Shown here: positions 1-4,850 of the stretch, piece by piece
How positions within the stretch are numbered: position 1 is the first letter of the stretch
How the letters are laid out: every line of letters begins with the position of its first letter
Source of the DNA: an uncultured Bacilli bacterium
GTDB lineage: Bacteria > Bacillota_I > Bacilli_A > RF39 > UBA660
DNA length: 5,420 nt
Direction: 5' to 3'
NCBI GenBank assembly: GCA_944327405.1
Contig: CALVHK010000072.1
Span: forward strand, 1 to 5,420
Translations under genes and position numbers: made by a program
Notes under the pieces: model-generated
Databases searched by the model: none
The model's input: the letters and a program-made list of their open reading frames with translations, nothing else
Told to the model about the DNA's origin: nothing

Positions 1-1274
1 TTGTTTTTGCCTTTTTCACTAGGGCCTAATATTAATACTTCTTCTGTTTTTCCTATATATTCTTTATTATGAGCAAGACTATAAGAATTTATTAATTCAT
101 TTAATTTATGTAATCGTTCTTCTTTGGTTTTCATGGGAATGCTATCTTTTATTTTAGCTGCTGGTGTTCCCTCTCTTGGAGAATAAATGAATGTAAAGGC
201 ACTGTCAAATTTACAAACATTTACAACATCTAGTGTTTCTTGAAAGTCTTCCTCTGTTTCATTAGGAAATCCGACAATGATATCGGTAGTAATGGCAACG
301 CCGGGAATTCTTTCTTTTATTTTGTTGTATAACTCTATATATTCTTCTTTTGTATATCTTCTTCCCATTAGTTTTAAAACTCTTGAACTACCACTTTGAA
401 GGGGCAAATGAATGTATGGCATAATATTATCAAATCTCGCAATTACATCAATCATTTCATCCGTAAAATCCCAAGGATGGCTTGTTACAAAACGAATTCT
501 TTCGATACCAGAGGAAGCAACATTCTCTAAAAGAGTGGCAAAATCATAGTTTTCTTCTAAATCCTTGCCATAAGCATTTACATTTTGGCCTAAAAGAGTT
601 ACTTCTAAATATCCTTTTTCTTTAAGCTCTTTTACTTCATTCACGATATCTTCCATTTTCCTACTTCTTTGCTTACCGCGTGTAAATGGTACAATACAGT
701 AGGTGCAAAACTTATCACAGCCATACATAATATTTACCCAAGCGGTAATTTTAGAGTCTCTAGCATACTCTATGTGTTCGTACACATTTCCTTCAATTGA
801 ATATACTTCTATTTTTCTATCTTTACTTTCTTCAAGAATCATAGAACCTAGATCATTAATATTATGGGTACCAAACACGATATTCACAAATGGATACTTT
901 TCTTTTAAAAGACGAGATACTCCCTCTTCTTGAGGCATACATCCTCCTATACATATTATTAGTTCTGGATGTTCTTTTTTTAAATGCTTTAATCTTCCTA
1001 AAAAGCCAAATACTTTGTCATGAGCGTTTTCTCTAATCGCACATGTATTTAAAACAACTATACTCGCTTCTTCTACCTTTTCCGTTTCACTAAATCCCAA
1101 GTTTTCAAGTATTCCTTTTATTTCTTCAGAATCATGAACGTTCATTTGACAACCATAAGTTCTGATAAAATACTTTTCTCCTTTAAAACGGTCACTTTTT
1201 ATATTTTTAGCATTTAAATATTCCACTTTCTTATCCGTTCTTAAACGTGCTTCTTTTAAATCTGGTAAATTCAT
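1..1274 (-). CDS. miaB: tRNA-2-methylthio-N6-dimethylallyladenosine synthase MiaB (3' end beyond window)
   Basis: MiaB is a cytoplasmic radical-SAM enzyme that converts i6A37 to ms2i6A37 in tRNAs reading UNN codons, using S-adenosylmethionine and two [4Fe-4S] clusters. The visible 424 residues show the UPF0004 N-terminal domain with auxiliary-cluster cysteines C42 (RTYGCQMN), C78 (NTCAIREN) and C112 (GGCMPQ). The radical-SAM triad C186/C190/C193 follows in YGCDKFCTYCIVPF, then the MiaB-typical TLLGQNVNAYG (226-236), SHPWDF and LPLQSGS. The last ~20 residues (EEVLILGPSEKGKN) begin the TRAM RNA-binding domain; roughly 50-80 residues lie outside the window. An in-frame ATG also exists at 1280, but GAGG at 1284-1287 is only 3 bases from it and 9 from the ATG at 1274, so 1274 is preferred. 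The YGCDKFC form favours MiaB over the related MtaB or RimO. It is divergent from the membrane-protein gene at 1401. Confidence 0.96.
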   Translation of the reverse strand, partial: MNLPDLKEARLRTDKKVEYLNAKNIKSDRFKGEKYFIRTYGCQMNVHDSEEIKGILENLGFSETEKVEEASIVVLNTCAIRENAHDKVFGFLGRLKHLKKEHPELIICIGGCMPQEEGVSRLLKEKYPFVNIVFGTHNINDLGSMILEESKDRKIEVYSIEGNVYEHIEYARDSKITAWVNIMYGCDKFCTYCIVPFTRGKQRSRKMEDIVNEVKELKEKGYLEVTLLGQNVNAYGKDLEENYDFATLLENVASSGIERIRFVTSHPWDFTDEMIDVIARFDNIMPYIHLPLQSGSSRVLKLMGRRYTKEEYIELYNKIKERIPGVAITTDIIVGFPNETEEDFQETLDVVNVCKFDSAFTFIYSPREGTPAAKIKDSIPMKTKEERLHKLNELINSYSLAHNKEYIGKTEEVLILGPSEKGKN

Positions 1275-1294
1275 TTTCATCAACCTCAGGCATT

Positions 1295-1323
1295 ATTATA
1301 ACATGAATGGAGCTATAAGTAAA
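1295..1323 (-). promoter_or_regulatory. Predicted miaB promoter
   Basis: On the minus strand TTTACT (1318-1323) and a consensus TATAAT (1295-1300) are separated by exactly 17 bases. The start site would fall near 1288, giving a very short leader with GAGG (1284-1287) almost at the RNA 5' end. This is a pattern-based prediction; the -35 matches TTGACA at four of six positions. Confidence 0.55.
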
Positions 1324-1348
1324 AAGAAAATGAAACTCTCTAAGTGTG

Positions 1349-1377
1349 TTGATTTTCATCTTTTGCTATGGTAATAT
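1349..1377 (+). promoter_or_regulatory. Predicted extended -10 promoter for the 120-aa membrane protein
   Basis: TTGATT (1349-1354), a 17-base spacer and TAATAT (1372-1377) are preceded by TGG, giving an extended -10 element. The ribosome binding site AGGAG (1387-1391) follows, 9 bases before the ATG at 1401. The promoter lies back-to-back with that of miaB in a 120-base divergent region; no convincing operator or riboswitch structure is visible between them. Confidence 0.6.
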
Positions 1378-1400
1378 AGTATAGAAAGGAGTTTGTATGT

Positions 1401-1763
1401 ATGAAGAAGTTAGGTGTTAATACTGCTGGTGGCGTAATGGATATTATTGGCGCAATTATTTATTTAACTGCTATATTCGTTATTGTTGGTTCTGCTGTAG
1501 GGGAAGCTGTTACAATGGGAACTACTAGTACAGCTGAGACTTTATCCACACTATTCTTAATCTATGCTGGTATTGCAGTAGTCGTTCATATCGTAGGTGT
1601 AGTTCAATCTAGAAAAGTTGGTATTAAACTTGTAGGTAATATTTTAGGTATTATCGGTCATGCCATTTATTTACTATTTGGCGCAGCTTTTGGTTGGATT
1701 GCAATGATTATTGTTATCATCTCGGCTGTATTTACTTTAAAAGATAATAAATACCAAGCGTAA
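1401..1763 (+). CDS. Small four-helix membrane protein of unknown function
   Basis: This 120-residue protein is almost entirely hydrophobic and not assigned to a named gene. Four membrane segments are visible at about 11-36, 48-69, 75-95 and 97-113. Lysines or arginines sit at the N terminus (K2, K3), in the loop between helices 2 and 3 (R71, K72, K76) and at the C terminus (K114, K117), consistent with both ends in the cytoplasm. A serine/threonine-rich stretch (TMGTTSTAET, 38-47) would lie outside. Glycine-rich helices followed by a final short helix recall small DUF4064-type proteins, but this is only a resemblance. The start is supported by AGGAG nine bases upstream; another ATG at 1397 opens a 7-codon frame only. 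It is a monocistronic unit with its own promoter and strong terminator. Hand-counted G+C (about 34%) is clearly above that of the gene after it (nearer 20%). Confidence 0.8.
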   Translation: MKKLGVNTAGGVMDIIGAIIYLTAIFVIVGSAVGEAVTMGTTSTAETLSTLFLIYAGIAVVVHIVGVVQSRKVGIKLVGNILGIIGHAIYLLFGAAFGWIAMIIVIISAVFTLKDNKYQA

Positions 1764-1774
1764 CAGAATACCGT

Positions 1775-1794
1775 AAGTGCTTCGGCACTTTTTT
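1775..1794 (+). terminator. Rho-independent terminator with UUCG tetraloop
   Basis: AAGTGC (1775-1780), loop TTCG (1781-1784), GCACTT (1785-1790), then a further TTTT. The C(UUCG)G closing is an exceptionally stable tetraloop. It starts 12 bases after the stop of the 120-aa gene. Read on the minus strand there is no U tract after the stem, so it should act only on the plus-strand transcript. Confidence 0.9.
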
Positions 1795-1800
1795 CTTGGC

Positions 1801-2442
1801 CTAAACTTTGTGGTAAGATAACTTGATAATATAATATAGTTTTAAAATATCTTGATTGAAGTCTACGTTTAAATCGTTTTTGATAGATTCATAAATATAA
1901 TCTATATTATCCACTTTTTCTTTTTTATATTCATAATATAAATATTTTAACTTATCTTCATCTTTATTTTCGTATAAGTTATTTATTTCTAGTAAAATCA
2001 ATTTTTTAGCATCTCTTATTTGTCTTAAGGTGTTATCTTTAGAAATACCTTTAATTAGTTCATAATTAAAGGTTGTCTCTTTTAGTCCATACATTACTTC
2101 TAACACATTTAATTCGTCTTCTACTAAAAGATTACTCCTACTAATACTTAAGCCACTTTCATTAAATTCAATAGCTATAACACTTTTGGTGTCTGTAAAA
2201 AGGGCTGCATATTCTATTTTTTCGAAGTTTTTCTTATTACTTACTAAAGTTTTGTCTTTAAGTGTTGAAAGAAACTCTTCATCTATTTTAATTATGTTAT
2301 TTATTATGTCTAGAAACACTTTATGTTTTACTTTGATTAGAGGAATCTTTTTGATAAGTTCTAAATAGTCTGTTTCATTCCATTCAAAAAACGCATATGC
2401 TAGATCATTCCAATTTAGAATGATGTCGTAGTAATAATTCAT
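1801..2442 (-). CDS. DUF3603-like conserved protein of unknown function
   Basis: A 213-residue soluble protein without signal peptide or membrane segment. Its opening (YYYDIILNWND...FFEWNETDYLELIKKIPLIKV, in blocks at 3-13, 18-30 and 31-38) and the later TDTKSVIAIEF / ISRSNLLVEDE region (83-110) resemble the DUF3603 (UPF0736, YjbA-type) family of Bacillota, which has no established biochemical role. The assignment is from recall of the family pattern, not alignment. The C-terminal half is rich in Lys, Glu and Tyr and looks helical (about 139-210). AGGTGG is 7 bases before the ATG. The start lies inside the end of the upstream membrane-protein gene (38-base overlap), so the two are almost certainly co-transcribed and possibly translationally coupled. 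Very low G+C. No minus-strand terminator is evident after its stop. Confidence 0.75.
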   Translation of the reverse strand: MNYYYDIILNWNDLAYAFFEWNETDYLELIKKIPLIKVKHKVFLDIINNIIKIDEEFLSTLKDKTLVSNKKNFEKIEYAALFTDTKSVIAIEFNESGLSISRSNLLVEDELNVLEVMYGLKETTFNYELIKGISKDNTLRQIRDAKKLILLEINNLYENKDEDKLKYLYYEYKKEKVDNIDYIYESIKNDLNVDFNQDILKLYYIIKLSYHKV

Positions 2443-2641
2443 TTTTTATCCACCTTTCTAAAGATAACGCTATACATATAATGCCTACAAAAAATAACCA
2501 TACTTCAACTCTTCTACTAATAAATTTAACAAAATCAAAGAAACTATACCCTGTTGTTAATAAATTTAAATAAATTATCATAAAAAATAGGCCAATGCTT
2601 GTAAATATAATGCCTAAAATGTAAAGTAATATACGAAACAT
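2405..2641 (-). CDS. Small two-helix membrane protein
   Basis: A 78-residue protein of unknown function. Two hydrophobic segments are seen at about 4-28 and 47-61, joined by a loop containing GYSFFDFVKFISRR (31-44), and a basic, histidine-containing tail (RWIKNELLLRHHSK, 63-76). Positive residues in the loop (K39, R43, R44) and tail do not give a clear single topology. GGGGAG (2648-2653) is 6 bases upstream of the ATG, a good ribosome binding site. It is the first gene of an operon with the DUF3603-like gene, whose start codon lies inside this frame. The strong ribosome binding site and operon position argue that it is a real gene rather than a chance frame. Confidence 0.72.
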   Translation of the reverse strand: MFRILLYILGIIFTSIGLFFMIIYLNLLTTGYSFFDFVKFISRRVEVWLFFVGIICIALSLERWIKNELLLRHHSKLE

Positions 2642-2682
2642 ATGTAACTCCCCTATAATTTTATTTCTTAAAATTAAAAAAT

Positions 2683-2692
2683 ATTATATAAT
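2683..2692. promoter_or_regulatory. Palindromic -10 element shared by divergent transcripts
   Basis: ATTATATAAT is its own reverse complement. It supplies a consensus TATAAT on the plus strand (2687-2692, toward uppP) and on the minus strand (2683-2688, toward the 78-aa membrane protein). Neither direction has a good -35 hexamer at 16-18 bases, though A/T tracts flank it. On the plus side AGGTG (2698-2702) lies close behind and is 7 bases from the uppP ATG, so any leader would be very short. Prediction from sequence only. Confidence 0.4.
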
Positions 2693-2709
2693 TAAGTAGG
2701 TGATGAAAA

Positions 2710-3522
2710 ATGAATTATCTTTTTTATATTATTTTAGGTATTATACAGGGTTTTACTGAACCAATACCGGTATCTTCTAGTGGACATATTTTCCTTTTTA
2801 AAAACATTTTTAATATCCAAGCATTCAATGATCTTAATTTTGAGATTGTTGCTAATTTCGGATCATTTCTAGCCATTCTCTTTATTTTTAGGAAAGAAGT
2901 GTGGGATCTTTTAACTGCTTTCTTCTCTTATATTTTTAATAAGAAGACAAGAGAGAAAAATAAACAAAAATTTAAATACTGCATGTTTATTATTGTTTCG
3001 ACAATTCCTATTGGTATTGCAGGTATTATTCTAAAAGATGTCATTGAAGAAAAATTACAAAATATTATGTTTTTAGGTGTTGCTTTCTTGTTTACTGCAT
3101 TTATGTTACTTTTAGTTAAAAATAAAAATGGTAAAAAAGAAGATTATGATATAACACTTAAAGATGCTATTATTATTGGTATATTTCAAATTATAGCACT
3201 ATTCCCTGGTATCAGTAGAAGTGGTACTACCCTAGTACTTTGTTTACTTGTTGGAATGAGTCGGAGTACAGCTTTAAAGTATACCTTTATTCTTTATTTC
3301 CCAATTAGTGTTGGTACGATGTTACTCGGAGTGAAAGATATTATTGAGGCAGGAAATCTTGCAACCGTTGCTGTTCCTTACTTACTTGGAATGGTAGCAG
3401 CCGGTATTGTAACCTACTTCTCATACCGTTGGTTAAGTGAGATTGTTAAACGTGGTAATTTATGGAAGTTTAGTATTTACTGCGTTTGTTTAGCCATATT
3501 TATATTTATTTATTTCCGATAA
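2710..3522 (+). CDS. uppP: Undecaprenyl-diphosphatase UppP (BacA)
   Basis: This integral membrane phosphatase removes a phosphate from undecaprenyl diphosphate to regenerate the lipid carrier for peptidoglycan and other wall polymers; overproduction gives bacitracin resistance in known systems. The 270-residue length matches the family (E. coli BacA, 273). The first signature is Q13-x3-E17 with PVSSSGH at 20-26 (H26), corresponding to the (E/Q)xxxE motif and catalytic histidine region. The second is PGISRSG at 166-172 with R170, which binds phosphate. Two related halves with the GIIQ (10-13) and GIFQ (157-160) lead-ins fit the inverted-repeat fold; about eight hydrophobic segments are visible, with a basic loop at 78-89. 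TEPIPVSS instead of the more usual TEFLPVSS marks a subgroup variant. AGGTG at 2698-2702 sets the start. It is a single-gene unit closed by a terminator; its presence implies a walled bacterium. Confidence 0.97.
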   Translation: MNYLFYIILGIIQGFTEPIPVSSSGHIFLFKNIFNIQAFNDLNFEIVANFGSFLAILFIFRKEVWDLLTAFFSYIFNKKTREKNKQKFKYCMFIIVSTIPIGIAGIILKDVIEEKLQNIMFLGVAFLFTAFMLLLVKNKNGKKEDYDITLKDAIIIGIFQIIALFPGISRSGTTLVLCLLVGMSRSTALKYTFILYFPISVGTMLLGVKDIIEAGNLATVAVPYLLGMVAAGIVTYFSYRWLSEIVKRGNLWKFSIYCVCLAIFIFIYFR

Positions 3523-3528
3523 AAAAGT

Positions 3529-3554
3529 CTTCACTAGAAAAAGTGAAGTTTTTT
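3529..3554 (+). terminator. uppP terminator, bidirectional
   Basis: CTTCACT (3529-3535), loop AGAAAA and AGTGAAG (3542-3548) form a 7-bp stem followed by TTTTTT (3549-3554). On the minus strand the same stem is followed, after two bases, by six T (complement of 3521-3526), so it can also stop transcription arriving from the Rpn genes. It begins 6 bases after the uppP stop. Confidence 0.88.
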
Positions 3555-3557
3555 ACT

Positions 3558-3585
3558 AAAAAAGGAAGCACTATTTTAATGCTTC
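3558..3585 (-). terminator. Terminator overlapping the stop of the 71-aa Rpn C-terminal gene
   Basis: On the minus strand GAAGCA (3585-3580), a 9-base loop containing the TAG stop, TGCTTC (3570-3565), one C and then TTTTTT (3563-3558). The stem begins inside the coding sequence. A close relative of this element (21 of 23 bases identical over 3565-3587 versus 4748-4770) lies upstream of the full-length nuclease gene. Confidence 0.7.
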
Positions 3586-3786
3586 TATTTCTAAAAGGGT
3601 TAAACCAGTAGCTTTAGCTATCTCAACAGTTGTCAGATTTGTATTTAATAAATTTTTAGCAGTTTCGATGGCTTTTTCTTTTTTTCCTTCATCAATTCCC
3701 TTATTTTTTTCATAGGTAAGCTTATCTTTGAATGTTGTTCCGTTCTCTTCAAGAAAATCTTTTACGTAAGCTATAGATTGTTCCAT
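3571..3786 (-). CDS. Stand-alone Rpn C-terminal domain (possible inhibitor or remnant)
   Basis: This 71-residue protein lacks any nuclease domain. Residues 1-35 (MEQSIAYVKDFLEEN...GIDEGK) are identical to residues 201-235 of the full-length Rpn nuclease upstream. Residues 36-71 differ (KEKAIETAKNLLNTNLTTVE...) but end in the same kind of tail, IAKATGLTLLEIEALK versus IAKYTGLTIEEIESLK. It starts 66 bases after the nuclease stop and is probably co-transcribed. GGGGG (3795-3799) is 8 bases before the ATG, a weaker site than GGGAGG of the parent. No earlier start is possible in frame: a TAA lies upstream and no ATG follows it. In E. coli RpnA the corresponding short product is an inhibitor of the nuclease; that role here is inference. 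The alternative is a non-functional leftover of a tandem duplication, but the frame is intact to its own terminator. Confidence 0.68.
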   Translation of the reverse strand: MEQSIAYVKDFLEENGTTFKDKLTYEKNKGIDEGKKEKAIETAKNLLNTNLTTVEIAKATGLTLLEIEALK

Positions 3787-3846
3787 GGCTTTATCCCCCT
3801 TTTTGTTTTTTCTATTTCTTCTATGTCTTTGGCTATCATAAATATT
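3571..3846 (-). repeat. Tandem duplication, downstream copy (A)
   Basis: Downstream copy of a ~270-bp direct repeat encoding the Rpn C-terminal region. Positions 3681-3796 match 3951-4066 at 116 of 116 bases. The adjoining linker (3797-3846) is similar, with a 24-base exact block at 3823-3846, but is one base shorter than in copy B. The last 51 bases (3571-3621) match copy B at about 75%, and the part between is unalignable and 12 bases longer. Confidence 0.9.
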
Positions 3847-3852
3847 TTCTTA

Positions 3853-4056
3853 CTACTTTAATGATTCTATTTCCTCTATGGTAAGTCCAGTATATTTTGC
3901 TATAGTCTTGGAATCGACATTGTCTAAAAGCATGCTTTTAGCTGTTTCCCTTTTTCCTTCATCAATTCCCTTATTTTTTTCATAGGTAAGCTTATCTTTG
4001 AATGTTGTTCCGTTCTCTTCAAGAAAATCTTTTACGTAAGCTATAGATTGTTCCAT
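3853..4056 (-). CDS. Predicted intragenic short Rpn product (67 aa, in frame)
   Basis: Translation could begin inside the nuclease gene at its codon 201 (ATG at 4056), giving MEQSIAYVKDFL... to the shared stop. GGGAGG (4065-4070) lies 8 bases upstream, nearly as good as the site of the full gene and far better than expected by chance in coding DNA. Known from E. coli: rpnA and relatives make a short C-terminal protein from an internal start that oligomerises and blocks the long toxic nuclease. Here the same layout is seen in sequence; expression and inhibition are inferred. The duplicated downstream gene begins at exactly the equivalent ATG, which supports this start being used. Confidence 0.6.
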   Translation of the reverse strand: MEQSIAYVKDFLEENGTTFKDKLTYEKNKGIDEGKRETAKSMLLDNVDSKTIAKYTGLTIEEIESLK

Positions 4057-4656
4057 GGCTTTATCCTCCCTTCCTATTTGTTCCATTTCTTCCATGTCTT
4101 TGGCTATCATAAATATTCCCCACTTTAATAATCTCTTTTCATAATCATTGTATACCATTTTCTTGATTAAATCAAGCCTAATCAAAAACATATTTATAAA
4201 TTCATTATCCATATTAGGATTATTTATTTTTCTTACGAAACCATAGTCATTTACCATTTCTTTATTTTCACCTGAGTAATCTCCTAAAATAAAATTAATA
4301 CTGTAAACTTTCTTGGCATTGATGTATGTCTCTCCTTTTTTTAGTTGACTTCCAAATAATCTTGAAAGATAAGATGCACTTTTTAAGTATTCTTCTCGAC
4401 CAAACTGGGTATACATTTCAATAGATACAATTTCACCAGTATCAAGTATTGCCACAATATCGCCATAAAAAATTTTATCTTCTAATTTTTTTCCATACAT
4501 AGGATAATCTTTAAAAACTTCTATTTTCTCTATCTTTTTAGAGATACCTATGTAATCAAAGACAGATGTTAATAAGTCTTTGGCTAGTTCTTCGTGACTA
4601 AAAACATATTTAAATAGAACATCATTTGTTAAATTAACAAAAGTCTTTGTTTGCAT
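3853..4656 (-). CDS. Rpn family PD-(D/E)XK recombination-promoting nuclease / putative transposase
   Basis: A 267-residue member of the Rpn (PDDEXK transposase-like) family. Characterised E. coli Rpn proteins are DNA endonucleases that raise RecA-independent recombination and can act as toxic anti-phage effectors. The start NDVLFKYVFS (11-20) is the usual family opening. The nuclease core has D66 (YGDIVAI) and E80 in VSIEMY (77-82), followed by SASYLSRLFGSQLKKGETY (93-111), all in family order; Tyr82 stands where many members have Gln. A helical linker (about 165-200) leads to the C-terminal part (201-267), charged and ending TIAKYTGLTIEEIESLK. The ATG is preceded by a perfect AGGAGGTGA (4661-4669) and a TATAAT at 4683-4688. 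Codon 201 is an internal start with its own ribosome binding site. The 'transposase' name is historical; no terminal inverted repeats are seen. Confidence 0.9.
   Translation of the reverse strand: MQTKTFVNLTNDVLFKYVFSHEELAKDLLTSVFDYIGISKKIEKIEVFKDYPMYGKKLEDKIFYGDIVAILDTGEIVSIEMYTQFGREEYLKSASYLSRLFGSQLKKGETYINAKKVYSINFILGDYSGENKEMVNDYGFVRKINNPNMDNEFINMFLIRLDLIKKMVYNDYEKRLLKWGIFMIAKDMEEMEQIGREDKAMEQSIAYVKDFLEENGTTFKDKLTYEKNKGIDEGKRETAKSMLLDNVDSKTIAKYTGLTIEEIESLK
4065..4070 (-). promoter_or_regulatory. Internal ribosome binding site in the Rpn gene
   Basis: GGGAGG on the minus strand, embedded in AGGAAGGGAGGAT, 8 bases before the internal ATG at 4056. It encodes Gly-Arg-Glu-Asp in the nuclease frame. 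In the downstream copy the equivalent is GGGGG (3795-3799) after loss of the A. Confidence 0.62.
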
Positions 4657-4660
4657 AAAT

Positions 4661-4688
4661 TCACCTCCTCCCCCTTAGGTAAATTATA
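4661..4688 (-). promoter_or_regulatory. -10 element and strong ribosome binding site of the Rpn gene
   Basis: On the minus strand TATAAT (4688-4683) is followed by AGGAGGTGA (4669-4661), a full match to the anti-Shine-Dalgarno, 7 bases from AGGAGG to the ATG at 4656. A matching -35 is weak (TTCCGC at 18 bases). The rest of the intergenic stretch up to 4737 shows nothing else recognisable. Confidence 0.55.
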
Positions 4689-4737
4689 TTTTAATGCATG
4701 AGGAGTGCGGAATTTGTCGAATCGTGGAATTACCCCT

Positions 4738-4770
4738 AAAAAAATAGAAACACTATTTTCATGCTTCTAC
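4738..4770 (-). terminator. Terminator-like repeat of the Rpn 3' end
   Basis: Minus strand: TAGAAGCA (4770-4763), 9-base loop, TGTTTCTA (4753-4746), an 8-bp stem with one G-U pair, then eight T. Bases 4748-4770 match 3565-3587, the stop region and terminator of the 71-aa gene, at 21 of 23 positions, and both continue into an A tract ending CT-A(n) on the plus strand. The coding version reads EALK-stop, here EA-stop (TGA). It may be the leftover end of a third Rpn-type gene. It would also back up the terminator of the HD gene. Confidence 0.72.
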
Positions 4771-4828
4771 TAATGATAATACTTTATTCAAAAAAATTTA
4801 AATTTAAGCTTTTTTCAGAATAAAACAT

Positions 4829-4848
4829 AAAAAGTGATGATACATCAC
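4829..4848 (-). terminator. Terminator of the HD-domain gene
   Basis: Minus strand: GTGATG, loop TAT, CATCAC (4848-4834) followed by TTTTT (4833-4829). The stem begins two bases after the TAG stop of the HD gene. Short loop and only five T, so moderate strength. Confidence 0.75.
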
Positions 4849-4850
4849 CA

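Larger units (their letters stand above)
3853..4117 (-). repeat. Tandem duplication, upstream copy (B) inside the nuclease gene
   Basis: Parental copy of the direct repeat, forming the linker and C-terminal end (from about residue 180) of the full-length Rpn gene. Only six bases (3847-3852) separate it from copy A, so the two are truly adjacent. The perfect 116-bp core covers the internal ATG and the bases coding for the first 35 residues of the short product. Confidence 0.9.

Noticed and set aside
703..933. Open frame of 76 codons on the plus strand
   Set aside because: It lies wholly antisense to the radical-SAM region of miaB, has no ribosome binding site and no recognisable protein features.
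1321..1365. Possible inverted repeat of AAAATGAAA-like and TTTTCATC-like segments near the divergent promoters
   Set aside because: Pairing is short and interrupted; not convincing as an operator or attenuator.
1397..1420. Alternative ATG at 1397, 5 bases after AGGAG
   Set aside because: It opens a 7-codon frame ending in TAA; the ATG at 1401 with 9-base spacing gives the long membrane protein.
2186..2368. Open frame of 60 codons on the plus strand
   Set aside because: Antisense to the DUF3603-like gene; composition is that of a mirrored Lys/Ile-rich frame.
3772..3838. Short 22-codon frame beginning MIAKDIEEIEK in the duplicated linker
   Set aside because: It is the frame-shifted leftover of the nuclease linker, has no ribosome binding site and runs out just inside the 71-aa gene.
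3853..4656. Insertion sequence, as the family name 'putative transposase' would suggest
   Set aside because: No terminal inverted repeats or target-site duplication are visible around the gene. The flanking repeats are direct, contain a terminator and match the gene's own 3' end.
4784..4818. AT-rich palindromic stretch around AAATTTAAATTT and AAGCTT
   Set aside because: In sequence this AT-rich such symmetry is expected by chance; no stable stem, origin repeats or binding-site pattern could be supported.
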